A stretch of DNA of 64,000 nucleotides from an uncultured Spirochaetaceae bacterium (lineage in GTDB: Bacteria; Spirochaetota; Spirochaetia; Sphaerochaetales; Sphaerochaetaceae). The position numbers and the translations under genes were made by a program. The notes beneath the pieces were generated by a model. The model worked only from the letters and a program-made list of their open reading frames with translations, was not told where the DNA came from and made no database searches. Below are positions 8,762 to 16,968 of this stretch, piece after piece (position 1 is the first letter of the stretch; every line of letters starts with the position of its first letter). The stretch spans positions 1 through 64,000 of the forward strand of contig CALXLH010000014.1 of the NCBI GenBank assembly GCA_944389145.1, given 5' to 3'.

Positions 8762-9613
8762 TCAGATATCACGGAGCGCCTGCATGAGGCTGACGAGCGC
8801 CTGATAGGAAAGCACCTCTGCACGCTCGCTTCCCGTAAGCCCTGCCTCGTCAAAGGCCCTCTCTATGCCAGCCTTGCCAAGCGCTGAGAACGGTGATGTG
8901 AGCAGGTTGTTGCGGATCGTCTTCCTCCGCTTTGAGAAAAGCGCCCTGACCATGCGGATGAAGAGATCCCGGTCAGCTGCTTCGACAAGGCTCTTCTCCC
9001 TGCGCCTCATCAGAACTACGACGCTTTCCACGTTCGGAGCAGGATAGAACGAGCCAGGAGCAATCGTGAAGGCAATCGCATTGTCATAATCGATCTGGGT
9101 AAGGATGGAGAATGATGAATACTCCTCATCTCCCGGGCCGCTCGTCATCCTCTCTCCAACCTCCTTCTGCAGCGTGAACACCATCATCTGCGGCAATACC
9201 CCGCGCTCTATCATACGGCCGATTATCTGAGAGCCAACGTTATATGGCAGGTTTCCTACCACCCGTTCCGGAACGCCGCTCATGCTGAAGAGCGTCTCAA
9301 GCGCATCACCCTCCACAAGGGTGAAGTCCTCATCGGCAAAGGCCTCATCACGGAGTATGGAAGCAAAGCCATGATCGATCTCAAATGCCGTCACCGAAGC
9401 CCCGGAGCGGATAAGAAGGTGGGTTATGGCACCAAGGCCAGGACCGATCTCCCAGATCTCCATGCCGCTTTCCGGCCTTATGAGAGAGACGATACGCTCT
9501 CTCGCATCAGGTGAGATGAGGAAGTTCTGTCCGAACTTCTTGGACATGGCAAGGCCATGGGATGATAGCACGCTGGATATCTCGCTGATGCTGCTGTAAT
9601 TGAGGCTCCACAT
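8762..9613 (-). CDS. ksgA: 16S rRNA dimethyladenosine transferase
   Basis: Dimethylates two adjacent adenines in helix 45 of 16S rRNA during small-subunit maturation. 283 residues: KKFGQNFLISPDARERIV opens the Rossmann domain, motif I is WEIGPGLGAITHLL, and the target-adenine motif NLPYNV is at about residues 120-125. A helical C-terminal domain carries the FSKRRKTIRNNL signature. The start 9613 is set by TATCCT ending 7 bases upstream, with its -35 inside the 3' end of comEC. There is no Shine-Dalgarno. Confidence 0.96.
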   Translation of the reverse strand: MWSLNYSSISEISSVLSSHGLAMSKKFGQNFLISPDARERIVSLIRPESGMEIWEIGPGLGAITHLLIRSGASVTAFEIDHGFASILRDEAFADEDFTLVEGDALETLFSMSGVPERVVGNLPYNVGSQIIGRMIERGVLPQMMVFTLQKEVGERMTSGPGDEEYSSFSILTQIDYDNAIAFTIAPGSFYPAPNVESVVVLMRRREKSLVEAADRDLFIRMVRALFSKRRKTIRNNLLTSPFSALGKAGIERAFDEAGLTGSERAEVLSYQALVSLMQALRDI

Positions 9614-9620
9614 GACTCAG

Positions 9621-9649
9621 AGGATAGCAGACTCACTCATTACGGGCAA
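9621..9649 (-). promoter_or_regulatory. ksgA promoter, leaderless geometry, inside comEC 3' end
   Basis: TTGCCC - 17 bp - TATCCT - 7 bp - ATG. The -35 box and part of the spacer overlap the last codons of comEC. Confidence 0.58.
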
Positions 9650-10928
9650 CGATGATGAGCATGAGCGAGACCAGAAGCAGCGCGATATATGGCAGCAGCG
9701 ATATGATATCAGGGAAGACCGCAGATACGCAGAAGGCCAGGCGCACGGCACCGTAGGCCAGCTCAAGGAGAGGGATGAGCTGCGGGATGATAAGCACCGC
9801 CATAGACATCCACATATACAGCGAGATCATCGCAGTAAGCGGAAGCGATGTCACGATGGCTCCCAGCTGATAGCTTCCGAACACGGAAAGCGTCAAGGGG
9901 ATGGAGAAGACCAATGCGGCCACGGAAGCGGCAGCCGAGATGGAGAATGAAGGAGGAATCGGCAGCAGGCTGCGCAGGCCCCTGTCCATGCGGCCGGAAA
10001 GGAGGAATATGGCGGCAAGGGAGATGAAGGAATACTCAGCTCCAAGATCCACGGCAGCGGAGGGCTGGATCGAGAACAGGATGACAGCCGACGCGATGAA
10101 GGCCTCATCGAGCCTGAGATCGCTCTCAAGCAGCATGCGGAATATGAGTGCCCGCAGCATCGACGGCCTCCAGCCGGAGAGGAATGAGAAGAAGACGAGG
10201 AAGAGCGTTATGATCATACGCCTTGCACCCTTTCCAAGGAAGCGCAGCGGAATGGAAATGATGGATGCTATTATCGTAAGATGCATCCCCGAGAGCGCAA
10301 GCACATGGGCAAGGCCTGCAGAGCGGGCATCATCCGAAAGGCCATATACCCCAAGCTCCCCGGATCCAAGAAGCAGCCTCATCGAAAGCTCTCCAGCCTC
10401 CCCTGCGCGGCCAAGGCTATGCTTCAGTGCCATGACGATGGAGCGTCTGAAGGATGTCAGGAGCGGACGGTCGATGATGGAAGCCGAGGAAGAAAGGAAT
10501 ATAGGACCGCTGAACCGGCCGGAGCATCTTACCCAGTCCCCGCGGTAAAGCTCTGCCTGATCCGAGATGACGTACACCGATCCCCTGGCCGTGAATACGG
10601 AGCCTCCCCTATCCTCCGCTGCCGCTGCGTCCAGTCGGAATCCGACGCTGCGTCCATTGCGCTGCACGCTGTCCTGGGACACCCGGCCATGGAGCGCAAC
10701 GACATCCCCGCCATCCATGCCTATCGAGATGATTGAGGAGAGGGATGCGGAGGAAAGCGCATAGGCAAGCAGGATGATGAACAAAAGCTCAAGGGCACGC
10801 TCCACGCTTACGGATGCGAGAGCAATGATGCAGAGAGCAGCAAGGGGAAGGAAGGCAAGAGGCCTCGCCAGTACCCAAGGCATGGCATGATTGAGATATA
10901 TGAGCGCGGTAACGGCAAAGGCGTACAT
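9633..10928 (-). CDS. comEC: ComEC/Rec2 family DNA-uptake channel protein
   Basis: Inner-membrane channel for single-stranded DNA entry in natural competence. 431 residues with several N-terminal membrane segments, then a short beta-rich OB-like domain (residues ~80-140). The Competence domain follows with the family signature GLAHVLALSGMHL (around residue 225) and about eight hydrophobic segments. The C-terminal metallo-beta-lactamase domain of long ComEC proteins is absent. The upstream sequence has TTGGCG and a TATATA-like -10 ending 4-6 bases before the ATG, suggesting another leaderless start. No comEA or comFC is near. Confidence 0.85.
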   Translation of the reverse strand: MYAFAVTALIYLNHAMPWVLARPLAFLPLAALCIIALASVSVERALELLFIILLAYALSSASLSSIISIGMDGGDVVALHGRVSQDSVQRNGRSVGFRLDAAAAEDRGGSVFTARGSVYVISDQAELYRGDWVRCSGRFSGPIFLSSSASIIDRPLLTSFRRSIVMALKHSLGRAGEAGELSMRLLLGSGELGVYGLSDDARSAGLAHVLALSGMHLTIIASIISIPLRFLGKGARRMIITLFLVFFSFLSGWRPSMLRALIFRMLLESDLRLDEAFIASAVILFSIQPSAAVDLGAEYSFISLAAIFLLSGRMDRGLRSLLPIPPSFSISAAASVAALVFSIPLTLSVFGSYQLGAIVTSLPLTAMISLYMWMSMAVLIIPQLIPLLELAYGAVRLAFCVSAVFPDIISLLPYIALLLVSLMLIIVARNE

Positions 10929-10986
10929 GACCTATATACGCCCTGATACCCTGTCCGCGCCAACCCGATGGCCATGCAGTAAAGGC

Positions 10987-11011
10987 GACGCCGCAGGTTT
11001 TCCGCGGCGTC
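10987..11011 (-). terminator. Intrinsic terminator after phosphohexomutase gene
   Basis: GACGCCGC / GCGGCGTC perfect 8-bp arms around a 9-base loop. On the - strand a short T-containing tail follows. It separates pgm from comEC. Confidence 0.6.
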
Positions 11012-11029
11012 ATGCGTAAGGAACGTCCG

Positions 11030-12751
11030 TCAGGACAGTGCCTTTACGAACTCCTCCTTGATCTCTGCCTTCCCTTCCTCAAGGGCCTTTCTTCCTCCCT
11101 TTCCCTCGGTGAGGAAGAGATAGTACTTGATCTTAGGCTCAGTGCCTGAAGGACGGACGACGAGCTTCTCTCCGCTCTTGAAGCGGAAGATCACGACATC
11201 GGACTTCGGGAAGCCCGTTCCCTCATCCAGCAGGTCCTCCATGCCCTCTATGGTACGTCCTGCAAGCTTCGATCCAGCCGAGAGCGACCTGAGGGAGGCC
11301 ATGATTCCCTTCATCTTCTCCTTCCCCTCAGCACCATCGAACTCGTTGGAGAAGACGACCTCGGTGGAATATCCATATTCGGCATAGATCTCATCAAGCC
11401 TCTGCTGCAGCGTCTTGCCGATTGAGGCGTAGTAGCACATCATCTCAACGGCGGCAACCGATGAGGACACGGCATCCTTATCATGGACGGAAGGAACGGT
11501 AAGGAAGCCATAGCTCTCCTCGCATCCGAAGAGGAAGTAACGCCCGGGGTTCCTGCCGCTCTCGATCTTCTCTATCTCCTCAGCGATGTACTTGAATCCG
11601 GTAAGCACATCCTTGCACTCTCCCCCGTTCTTCTCTGCGATCTTCCTGACGATATCGGTAGTGACAAGGCTCTTGGCGACGAACGGAATGCCGTCCCTGG
11701 CCTTAAGCTCCCTGGCCGTAGAGAGAAGATAATCGACAAGCAGCGTCGCTATCTGGTTTCCCGTGAGAAGAAGATAATCTGTCTTGGAGCTGTCGGTGGG
11801 AATCGCGATTCCAAGCCTGTCGGCATCGGGATCCGTTCCCAGGACGATATCAGCCTTGATCTCCTTGGCAAGCGCTATGACGCGCTGCATGGCCTCCGCA
11901 CTCTCAGGATTAGGAAGCTTCACTGTCGGGAAGCTTCCATCCGGAGCCTCCTGCTCCTTGACGACCGAGCATCTTATGCCAAGGGTTGAGAGCATATGGC
12001 GCACAGGGACGTTTCCTGATCCATGGAGCGGCGTATATGCCACCATGATATCCGAGCCTTTGACAAGCTCAGGCCTGCGGAGCGATGAGATCACCATCTC
12101 ATAGTACGCGTTATCCACATCATCCGGCACGGAGACAAGCTTACCGCTGCGCCTGGCCTCCCCCTCGGTCATATCACGTATCTTATCAGGCGTGACTGCA
12201 TTGGCGAGATCGGCTATCCCGATATCATGCGGAGGGGTCACCTGTCCGCCATCGGACCAGTATACCTTATAGCCATTGTACTTCGACGGATTATGGGAAG
12301 CAGTGATCACGATTCCGGAGGTAGCCTTTAGGTAGCGGACCGCGAAAGAAAGCATCGGAACCGGATGCAGCGTATCATAGAGATAGACCTTCACGCCGTT
12401 GGCCGCAAGCACGCACGCGGCAGAGAGCGCGAACTCCTTTGAGAAGAGCCTGGAATCATAGGCTATGACCGTAGAAGGCTCGGAGACGGCGGAAAGGAGG
12501 TACTGGGCAAGCCCCTGGGAGACCTTCCGCACCATATACGTGTTTATCCTGTTAGTACCACCGCCGATGACGCCGCGCATCCCCGCCGTCCCGAAGGCCA
12601 GCGATGTATAGAAGCGATCATAGAGGCCTTCCCAATCCTCCATCTCTATGGCAGCCTCGACCTCGTCCTTGAATACGGCATCGGTCTCGGCATCGATATA
12701 TTCCCTAGCCTGGGTAAGGATGTCATCCTTCATCTTCTCGGTAAAATCCAT
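11030..12751 (-). CDS. Phosphoglucomutase/phosphomannomutase
   Basis: Alpha-D-phosphohexomutase interconverting hexose 1- and 6-phosphates. 573 residues, the length of PgcA/PGM2-type enzymes. The four domains show GTAGMRGVIGGGTNRIN, the catalytic phosphoserine loop TASHNPSKYNGYKVY, the metal loop GTDPDADRLG, the sugar loop GCEESYG, and the phosphate-binding RPSGTEPKIKYY at the C-terminus. Start 12751 has a strong AGGAGG six bases upstream, so this is a conventionally led gene. It lies just downstream of gph (33 bp), possibly with its own -10 (TATCAT, 12771-12776). Confidence 0.94.
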   Translation of the reverse strand: MDFTEKMKDDILTQAREYIDAETDAVFKDEVEAAIEMEDWEGLYDRFYTSLAFGTAGMRGVIGGGTNRINTYMVRKVSQGLAQYLLSAVSEPSTVIAYDSRLFSKEFALSAACVLAANGVKVYLYDTLHPVPMLSFAVRYLKATSGIVITASHNPSKYNGYKVYWSDGGQVTPPHDIGIADLANAVTPDKIRDMTEGEARRSGKLVSVPDDVDNAYYEMVISSLRRPELVKGSDIMVAYTPLHGSGNVPVRHMLSTLGIRCSVVKEQEAPDGSFPTVKLPNPESAEAMQRVIALAKEIKADIVLGTDPDADRLGIAIPTDSSKTDYLLLTGNQIATLLVDYLLSTARELKARDGIPFVAKSLVTTDIVRKIAEKNGGECKDVLTGFKYIAEEIEKIESGRNPGRYFLFGCEESYGFLTVPSVHDKDAVSSSVAAVEMMCYYASIGKTLQQRLDEIYAEYGYSTEVVFSNEFDGAEGKEKMKGIMASLRSLSAGSKLAGRTIEGMEDLLDEGTGFPKSDVVIFRFKSGEKLVVRPSGTEPKIKYYLFLTEGKGGRKALEEGKAEIKEEFVKALS

Positions 12752-12784
12752 TTAATCCTCCTGAATCTCAATGATAGCACCGAA

Positions 12785-13447
12785 TCACAGGTATCGCGAC
12801 AATGCAGCACCCAGCTCTGATACATTTTCCGCTCCAACCTCTATTCCCCTGCCTTCCAGCTCCTCCCTTGAGGAGAATCCGTAGGAGACGATCACAGACC
12901 GGACCTCGGCGCGGCTCGCAGTCTCGGCATCGACAGGGCTGTCTCCCACATACACGATGTCCTCCCGGGAAAGCGACAGGCGTCCAAGAGCAGAGAGGAG
13001 CGCTGACGGATCAGGCTTGAGAGGGACACCGGGAACGGCTCCTGCAACGAAATCGAAGGAAACCGGAGAGAGCGCAGACACGATCTGCTGCACGATGCCA
13101 TCGGCCTTATTCGATATGATGCCAAGCATCACGCCTCGCTCCTTCAGGGAACGAAGCAGCTCCGCTATTCCCGGATAAGGATACGTATGCACCACAGGAT
13201 GCTTCTCATAGTACGAGATCATCAGCGCCTGCATAAGCTCCTGCTCCCCCTCATCCTCAAGAGGAGGGCAATGCTCCACGATCGCCTGGGCAAGCGCACG
13301 CCTCAGTCCCCGTCCCACATAGCGTCTGACATCATCCAGAGGCACGCTCTCACCGTCATACGGGGCTATAGCGTAGTCTATAGCCGCCTTTATATCCTCA
13401 AGCGTATAGAAAAGAGTACCATCAAGATCGAAGAATACAGCCTTCAT
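12785..13447 (-). CDS. HAD phosphatase, phosphoglycolate phosphatase-like
   Basis: 220-residue HAD superfamily subfamily IA hydrolase. Motif I is FFDLDGTLFYT (residues 4-14), motif II is GIISNKADG, motif III is the Lys in LKPDPSAL, and motif IV is VYVGDSPVDAETA. The substrate may be 2-phosphoglycolate or another small phosphate ester; the class is too promiscuous to say. I start at 13447 (MKAVFFDLDG), where homology begins and where TATGCT ends exactly 6 bases upstream; the longer frame adds 12 unlikely residues. Confidence 0.88.
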   Translation of the reverse strand: MKAVFFDLDGTLFYTLEDIKAAIDYAIAPYDGESVPLDDVRRYVGRGLRRALAQAIVEHCPPLEDEGEQELMQALMISYYEKHPVVHTYPYPGIAELLRSLKERGVMLGIISNKADGIVQQIVSALSPVSFDFVAGAVPGVPLKPDPSALLSALGRLSLSREDIVYVGDSPVDAETASRAEVRSVIVSYGFSSREELEGRGIEVGAENVSELGAALSRYL

Positions 13448-13453
13448 GCCATG

Positions 13454-13483
13454 AGCATAGCCTTTTGACATAGTATTTGCCAT
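13454..13483 (-). promoter_or_regulatory. gph promoter, leaderless geometry
   Basis: ATGGCA - 18 bp - TATGCT - 6 bp - ATG. It is interleaved with the divergent promoter at 13465-13493, so the two polymerases would compete for the same DNA. Confidence 0.55.
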
Positions 13484-13493
13484 ACACTACGAT
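13465..13493 (+). promoter_or_regulatory. rlmI-like gene promoter, leaderless geometry
   Basis: Perfect TTGACA - 17 bp - TACGAT - 6 bp (gagccc) - ATG at 13500. Its core lies over the core of the divergent gph promoter. Confidence 0.65.
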
Positions 13494-13499
13494 GAGCCC

Positions 13500-14726
13500 A
13501 TGCATACAATCACGATAAAGGCAGGAAGGGAGAAGCTCCTTCTCAAGCATCATCCGTGGGTATTCTCCGGAGCGATAGACCGCGTAGACGGGAACCGCGG
13601 CGAAGGGGACTTCGCCAAGGTCCTCTCCGCAGATGGCGATTTCATCGCCTACGGCTACTATGATGAGAAGAGCCACATAGTGCTTCACCTGCTCTCATGG
13701 GACGAAGGGACGCAGGCAGATGAATCGCTGGTAAGATCGCTGGTAAGGAAATCGGTACTGAGAAGGGCAAGGCTCCTCGGGGAGAAAGGCACGACGGCAC
13801 TGCGCCTGATCCATGGCGAGGCGGACTTCCTTCCGGGAATAGCGGCAGACTGCTATGGCCGGGAGATAAGGATCATAGCATCATCCCGCTTCGCAGACCG
13901 CTTCCTCCCTCAGATTGCCGCAGAGCTTGACGCCCTCCTCCACCCAGCCATCATAGAATCCTCGGTAGACAAGGCATATGCTTCATCTGAAGGGCTGCCT
14001 GACAGGATCAGGACATTCAGGGACGGGAAGGAGACTGCAGGGGATCTGTCACGTCCCAGCGTCAGATTCATCGAGGACGGCATCCTCTATGAAGCCGCGC
14101 CAGGCAAGGGACAGAAATCAGGATTCTACTGCGACCAGAGGGATAACCGCAGGATAGTCGAGGAGTATGCCGAAGGAAGGACGGTGCTCGATCTCTTCTC
14201 ATATACAGGACCGTTCACGCTCCATGCGCTCAGGGGCGGCGCGCTCTCGGTAGATGCGGTTGATTCCTCGGAAAGCGCACTGCGGCACCTCCTGTATCAG
14301 ATACACATCAATGAGGATGAGGGCGTGATAGCCAAGGGGTCCCGGGACCGTGTCACGATTACCGACGCAGACTGCTTTGAGCATATCCGTACGGTAGAGA
14401 GCGGGAAGTATGACCTGATGATCCTCGATCCGCCGAAGCTTGCCAGGACCAAGGGCAGCCTCGACAACGCCATGAAGGCATATAAGGACCTTAACCGCGT
14501 TGCGATGACCAAGATAAGGAACGGGGGAATAATAGCCACATTCTCATGCTCTGCAGCAATGACGAGGGAAAGCTTCCGCATGATGCTATCATGGGCAGCA
14601 GCGGACGCGCATGCAGAGGTCCAGCTCCTGCGCACGCTGAGCGCAGGAGAGGATCATCCTGTACGCCTGTCATTCCCTGAGAGCGAATACCTGAAGGGAG
14701 CAATCCTCCGCATCATAAGGAGCTAG
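13500..14726 (+). CDS. Class I rRNA methyltransferase, RlmI-like (m5C1962 of 23S rRNA)
   Basis: 408 residues. The N-terminal PUA domain (residues 1-75, HPWVFSGAIDRVDG) is followed by an EEHEE-type bridge and a Rossmann methyltransferase domain. SAM motif I is VLDLFSYTGPFTLHA and motif IV is YDLMILDPPKLARTK, with TFSCSAAMT carrying a candidate catalytic Cys. FYCDQRDNR is typical of the RlmI/RlmK group. The likely job is 23S rRNA cytosine-5 methylation. The start is fixed by the leaderless promoter. The last four bases overlap corA tail to tail. Confidence 0.88.
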   Translation: MHTITIKAGREKLLLKHHPWVFSGAIDRVDGNRGEGDFAKVLSADGDFIAYGYYDEKSHIVLHLLSWDEGTQADESLVRSLVRKSVLRRARLLGEKGTTALRLIHGEADFLPGIAADCYGREIRIIASSRFADRFLPQIAAELDALLHPAIIESSVDKAYASSEGLPDRIRTFRDGKETAGDLSRPSVRFIEDGILYEAAPGKGQKSGFYCDQRDNRRIVEEYAEGRTVLDLFSYTGPFTLHALRGGALSVDAVDSSESALRHLLYQIHINEDEGVIAKGSRDRVTITDADCFEHIRTVESGKYDLMILDPPKLARTKGSLDNAMKAYKDLNRVAMTKIRNGGIIATFSCSAAMTRESFRMMLSWAAADAHAEVQLLRTLSAGEDHPVRLSFPESEYLKGAILRIIRS

Positions 14727-15748
14727 TCGTCTCCCTCAAGAGTCTCACGCTTACGCCTGAGATACTTGATTTCCGCAGGACTCCTGTCGCTGCGGCCCCT
14801 CTTCTTCTCCGCCAGGCTGGCCTTAAGCACGGACCGGTTCTTCCTGTCGGAGATGAAGATGTTTCCAATCAGGGCGACAAGGCCGCAGAGTATCAGCAGG
14901 AACAGCCATGCCCACGGGCTGTCCATTCCCGGAAGCGATACGTTCATGCCGAAGAAGCCGGTGATGAAGGTCGGGAACATCAGCGACAGCGAGATCACCG
15001 TGAGGCGCTTCATTATGACATTCATGTTATTGCTGATGACAGAGGCGAACGCATCCATCGTGCCGGTGAGGATATCGGAATAGATATTGGCCATCGCGAT
15101 AGCCTGCTTGTTATCTGTGATGCTGTCCTCAAGGAACTCCTCCTCTGCCTCGCTGTTGACGCGGAAGTAAGGCGTCTTCTGAAGCTTCTCCAGAAGCATC
15201 TCATTTCCGGTCAGGCCGGTAGTCAGGTATACGAGGGACTTCTGTATCTGCAGCAGCTGTATAAGCTCATAGTTCATTATCGACTTCTGCAGCTGTTCCT
15301 CGACGATGTCCTTCTGCCTGTTGATATACTTCAGGAGCCTGATATACACGAGGGCAGCATGCCCCAGTATGGATATCACGAAGCCTTCCTTGGTATCGAC
15401 AGGGCACTGCCTGAACCTATGACGGGCAAAGTCATCGATTACGACGCTGTCTCCACGGCAGATCGTTATGACCTTATCAGGATAAAGCACGATGCCAAGC
15501 GGTATCGATGTACGCTCGAGGGGATTCTCCTCATCCTCCTCGCTCGAAGGCAGGCGGCAGATGATGATCGTGTAGTCATCATCCTTCTCTATCCTGCTCT
15601 GCTCGTCCACATCCATGATATCTGCAAGAAGCTCCGATGAGATGAGATACTCATCGGTAAGGATCGAGATATCATCCTTATCGAGTTCCCTGGCATCGAT
15701 CCAGGTAAAATCCTGTCTTGGGGATAAATCCATTCTCTTAGTGATCAT
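14723..15748 (-). CDS. corA: CorA family magnesium/divalent cation transporter
   Basis: 341 residues. A large cytoplasmic N-terminal domain with a long helix (residues ~150-270) leads to two C-terminal membrane segments; TM1 ends in the family motif GMN (FITGFFGMNVSLPG), and a positively charged tail follows. It would form an inner-membrane pentamer for Mg2+ (or Co2+/Ni2+) uptake. I start at 15748 (MITKRMDL), where GGAGGG lies 4 bases upstream; upstream in-frame codons lack a ribosome site. A weak TTGATT - 17 - TTAGTG may be the promoter. Confidence 0.93.
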   Translation of the reverse strand: MITKRMDLSPRQDFTWIDARELDKDDISILTDEYLISSELLADIMDVDEQSRIEKDDDYTIIICRLPSSEEDEENPLERTSIPLGIVLYPDKVITICRGDSVVIDDFARHRFRQCPVDTKEGFVISILGHAALVYIRLLKYINRQKDIVEEQLQKSIMNYELIQLLQIQKSLVYLTTGLTGNEMLLEKLQKTPYFRVNSEAEEEFLEDSITDNKQAIAMANIYSDILTGTMDAFASVISNNMNVIMKRLTVISLSLMFPTFITGFFGMNVSLPGMDSPWAWLFLLILCGLVALIGNIFISDRKNRSVLKASLAEKKRGRSDRSPAEIKYLRRKRETLEGDD

Positions 15749-15888
15749 CTGGCCCTCCGAAGCCCTGACCACTAATGGCGGTCGAAGGCTCTAATCAAGT
15801 ACGTCTAGGTAAAGGGTTGGTACTTCCGCCTTCGTCCATGGCATTCTCCTTATCATGGTGATGGTAGCACAAGAGAGGACAAAGTGAA

Positions 15889-15908
15889 ACAGCCCCCGGA
15901 GAGGCTGT
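15889..15908 (-). terminator. Terminator of the pyr operon
   Basis: ACAGCC - 8 bases - GGCTGT stem 22 bases after the pyrC stop, with TTCACTTTG after it on the - strand. The gap 15749-15930 otherwise holds the corA start region. Confidence 0.55.
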
Positions 15909-15930
15909 GTGAATATAGCGAGGAAAGGCA

Positions 15931-16968
15931 TCAGCAGAGCAGCCGGTACGGATCAAGCCAGTATTCGTCTCGCGCCTCCAGATAGCGCTCAAGGGGATCG
16001 GAGGGCAATACAATATCCTCATCAGGAAGGCCGAAGGTACGGATCGCGGCTCTCCCGAAGGCTTCCTTCAGCCTTGCCTCGCCGCATCCGGCCTTCCTCA
16101 TCCGGTCAAGGAGGAGAAGCATCCCTGGAAGCCCTGGGATACCGGACGCCCCCTTCTCCTTATCAGCCCTGGTATGCGGCGCATGATCCGACTCCGCCCA
16201 GTCTATCGTCCCATCGAGAAGAGCATTGAACACGGCATCCCTGTCCGCCTCGCTCCTGAGCGGCGGGTTCATCTTCAGCATAAGCGCCTCATTCCTGGCA
16301 TCATCACGGGAAAGGAGGGCATGGTGAGGAGTGGCCCCCATCGTTATATCGAGGTCAGCACGGACTGAGCTGACATACTCTATCGTCGATGCGGCCGAAA
16401 CATGGCAGATATGCAGCCTGCCCTTGAAGCCGGTCTCAAGCGCCAGCGTCACAAGGTCCTTGACGCTCTCGGTCTCAGCCTCAGCCGGACGGGCATCGCA
16501 ATGAGTCTCATAGCGTCCCGGGACATATAGCTCAGGATGAAGCAGCTCCTCCTTCTCGGCATGGACGGCAAGGACTCCCTCGTAAGAGGCATCAGCAAGG
16601 ATCTGGAACACCCTTCTCTGCGGCTCGACTCCTATTATCCCCATATTCCCGGTGCTATGCCCGGCAAACATCTTAAGCCCGACGATAAGAGGGAAAAGCT
16701 CTGAATGGAGGTGTACGGCTTCCCGTATCTGCTCCTCATCATTCGTCAGACCCGCATAGATATGGTACGAGACGCCTGTCTTCTCAGAGGCCTCGCCACC
16801 AAGGGCAAGGCGCTCCAGGAGCAGCGGCCTTGAGGTACAGGCAGGGCTGGTATTCGGCATGTCGAAAAGATGCGTGAATCCAAGGCGCCTCGCGGTTTCC
16901 ATGCCATGAAGCACCGTCTCCTTGTCCTTCTGCTCCCAGTCCCTGAGATGCACATGCGGATCGATCAT
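15931..16968 (-). CDS. pyrC: Dihydroorotase
   Basis: Cyclises carbamoyl aspartate to dihydroorotate, step 3 of UMP synthesis. 345 residues, amidohydrolase fold. The metal-binding HVHLRD is at residues 4-9, FDMPNTSPACTS supplies the substrate Asn region, and AGHSTGNMG, VHAEKEE, CHVSAASTIEYV and SDHAPHTRADKE provide the remaining His/Asp ligands. It is closest in pattern to class I enzymes but short. It overlaps pyrDK by four bases (ATGA) and is the last gene of the operon. Confidence 0.9.
   Translation of the reverse strand: MIDPHVHLRDWEQKDKETVLHGMETARRLGFTHLFDMPNTSPACTSRPLLLERLALGGEASEKTGVSYHIYAGLTNDEEQIREAVHLHSELFPLIVGLKMFAGHSTGNMGIIGVEPQRRVFQILADASYEGVLAVHAEKEELLHPELYVPGRYETHCDARPAEAETESVKDLVTLALETGFKGRLHICHVSAASTIEYVSSVRADLDITMGATPHHALLSRDDARNEALMLKMNPPLRSEADRDAVFNALLDGTIDWAESDHAPHTRADKEKGASGIPGLPGMLLLLDRMRKAGCGEARLKEAFGRAAIRTFGLPDEDIVLPSDPLERYLEARDEYWLDPYRLLC

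Noticed and set aside
9901-10548. 215-codon + frame antisense to comEC
   Set aside because: ComEC on the - strand explains the region; the + product is low-complexity Met/Arg/Ser.
15795-16022. 75-codon frame on the - strand across the pyrC end
   Set aside because: It overlaps pyrC and the pyr terminator in another frame; a shadow of pyrC.
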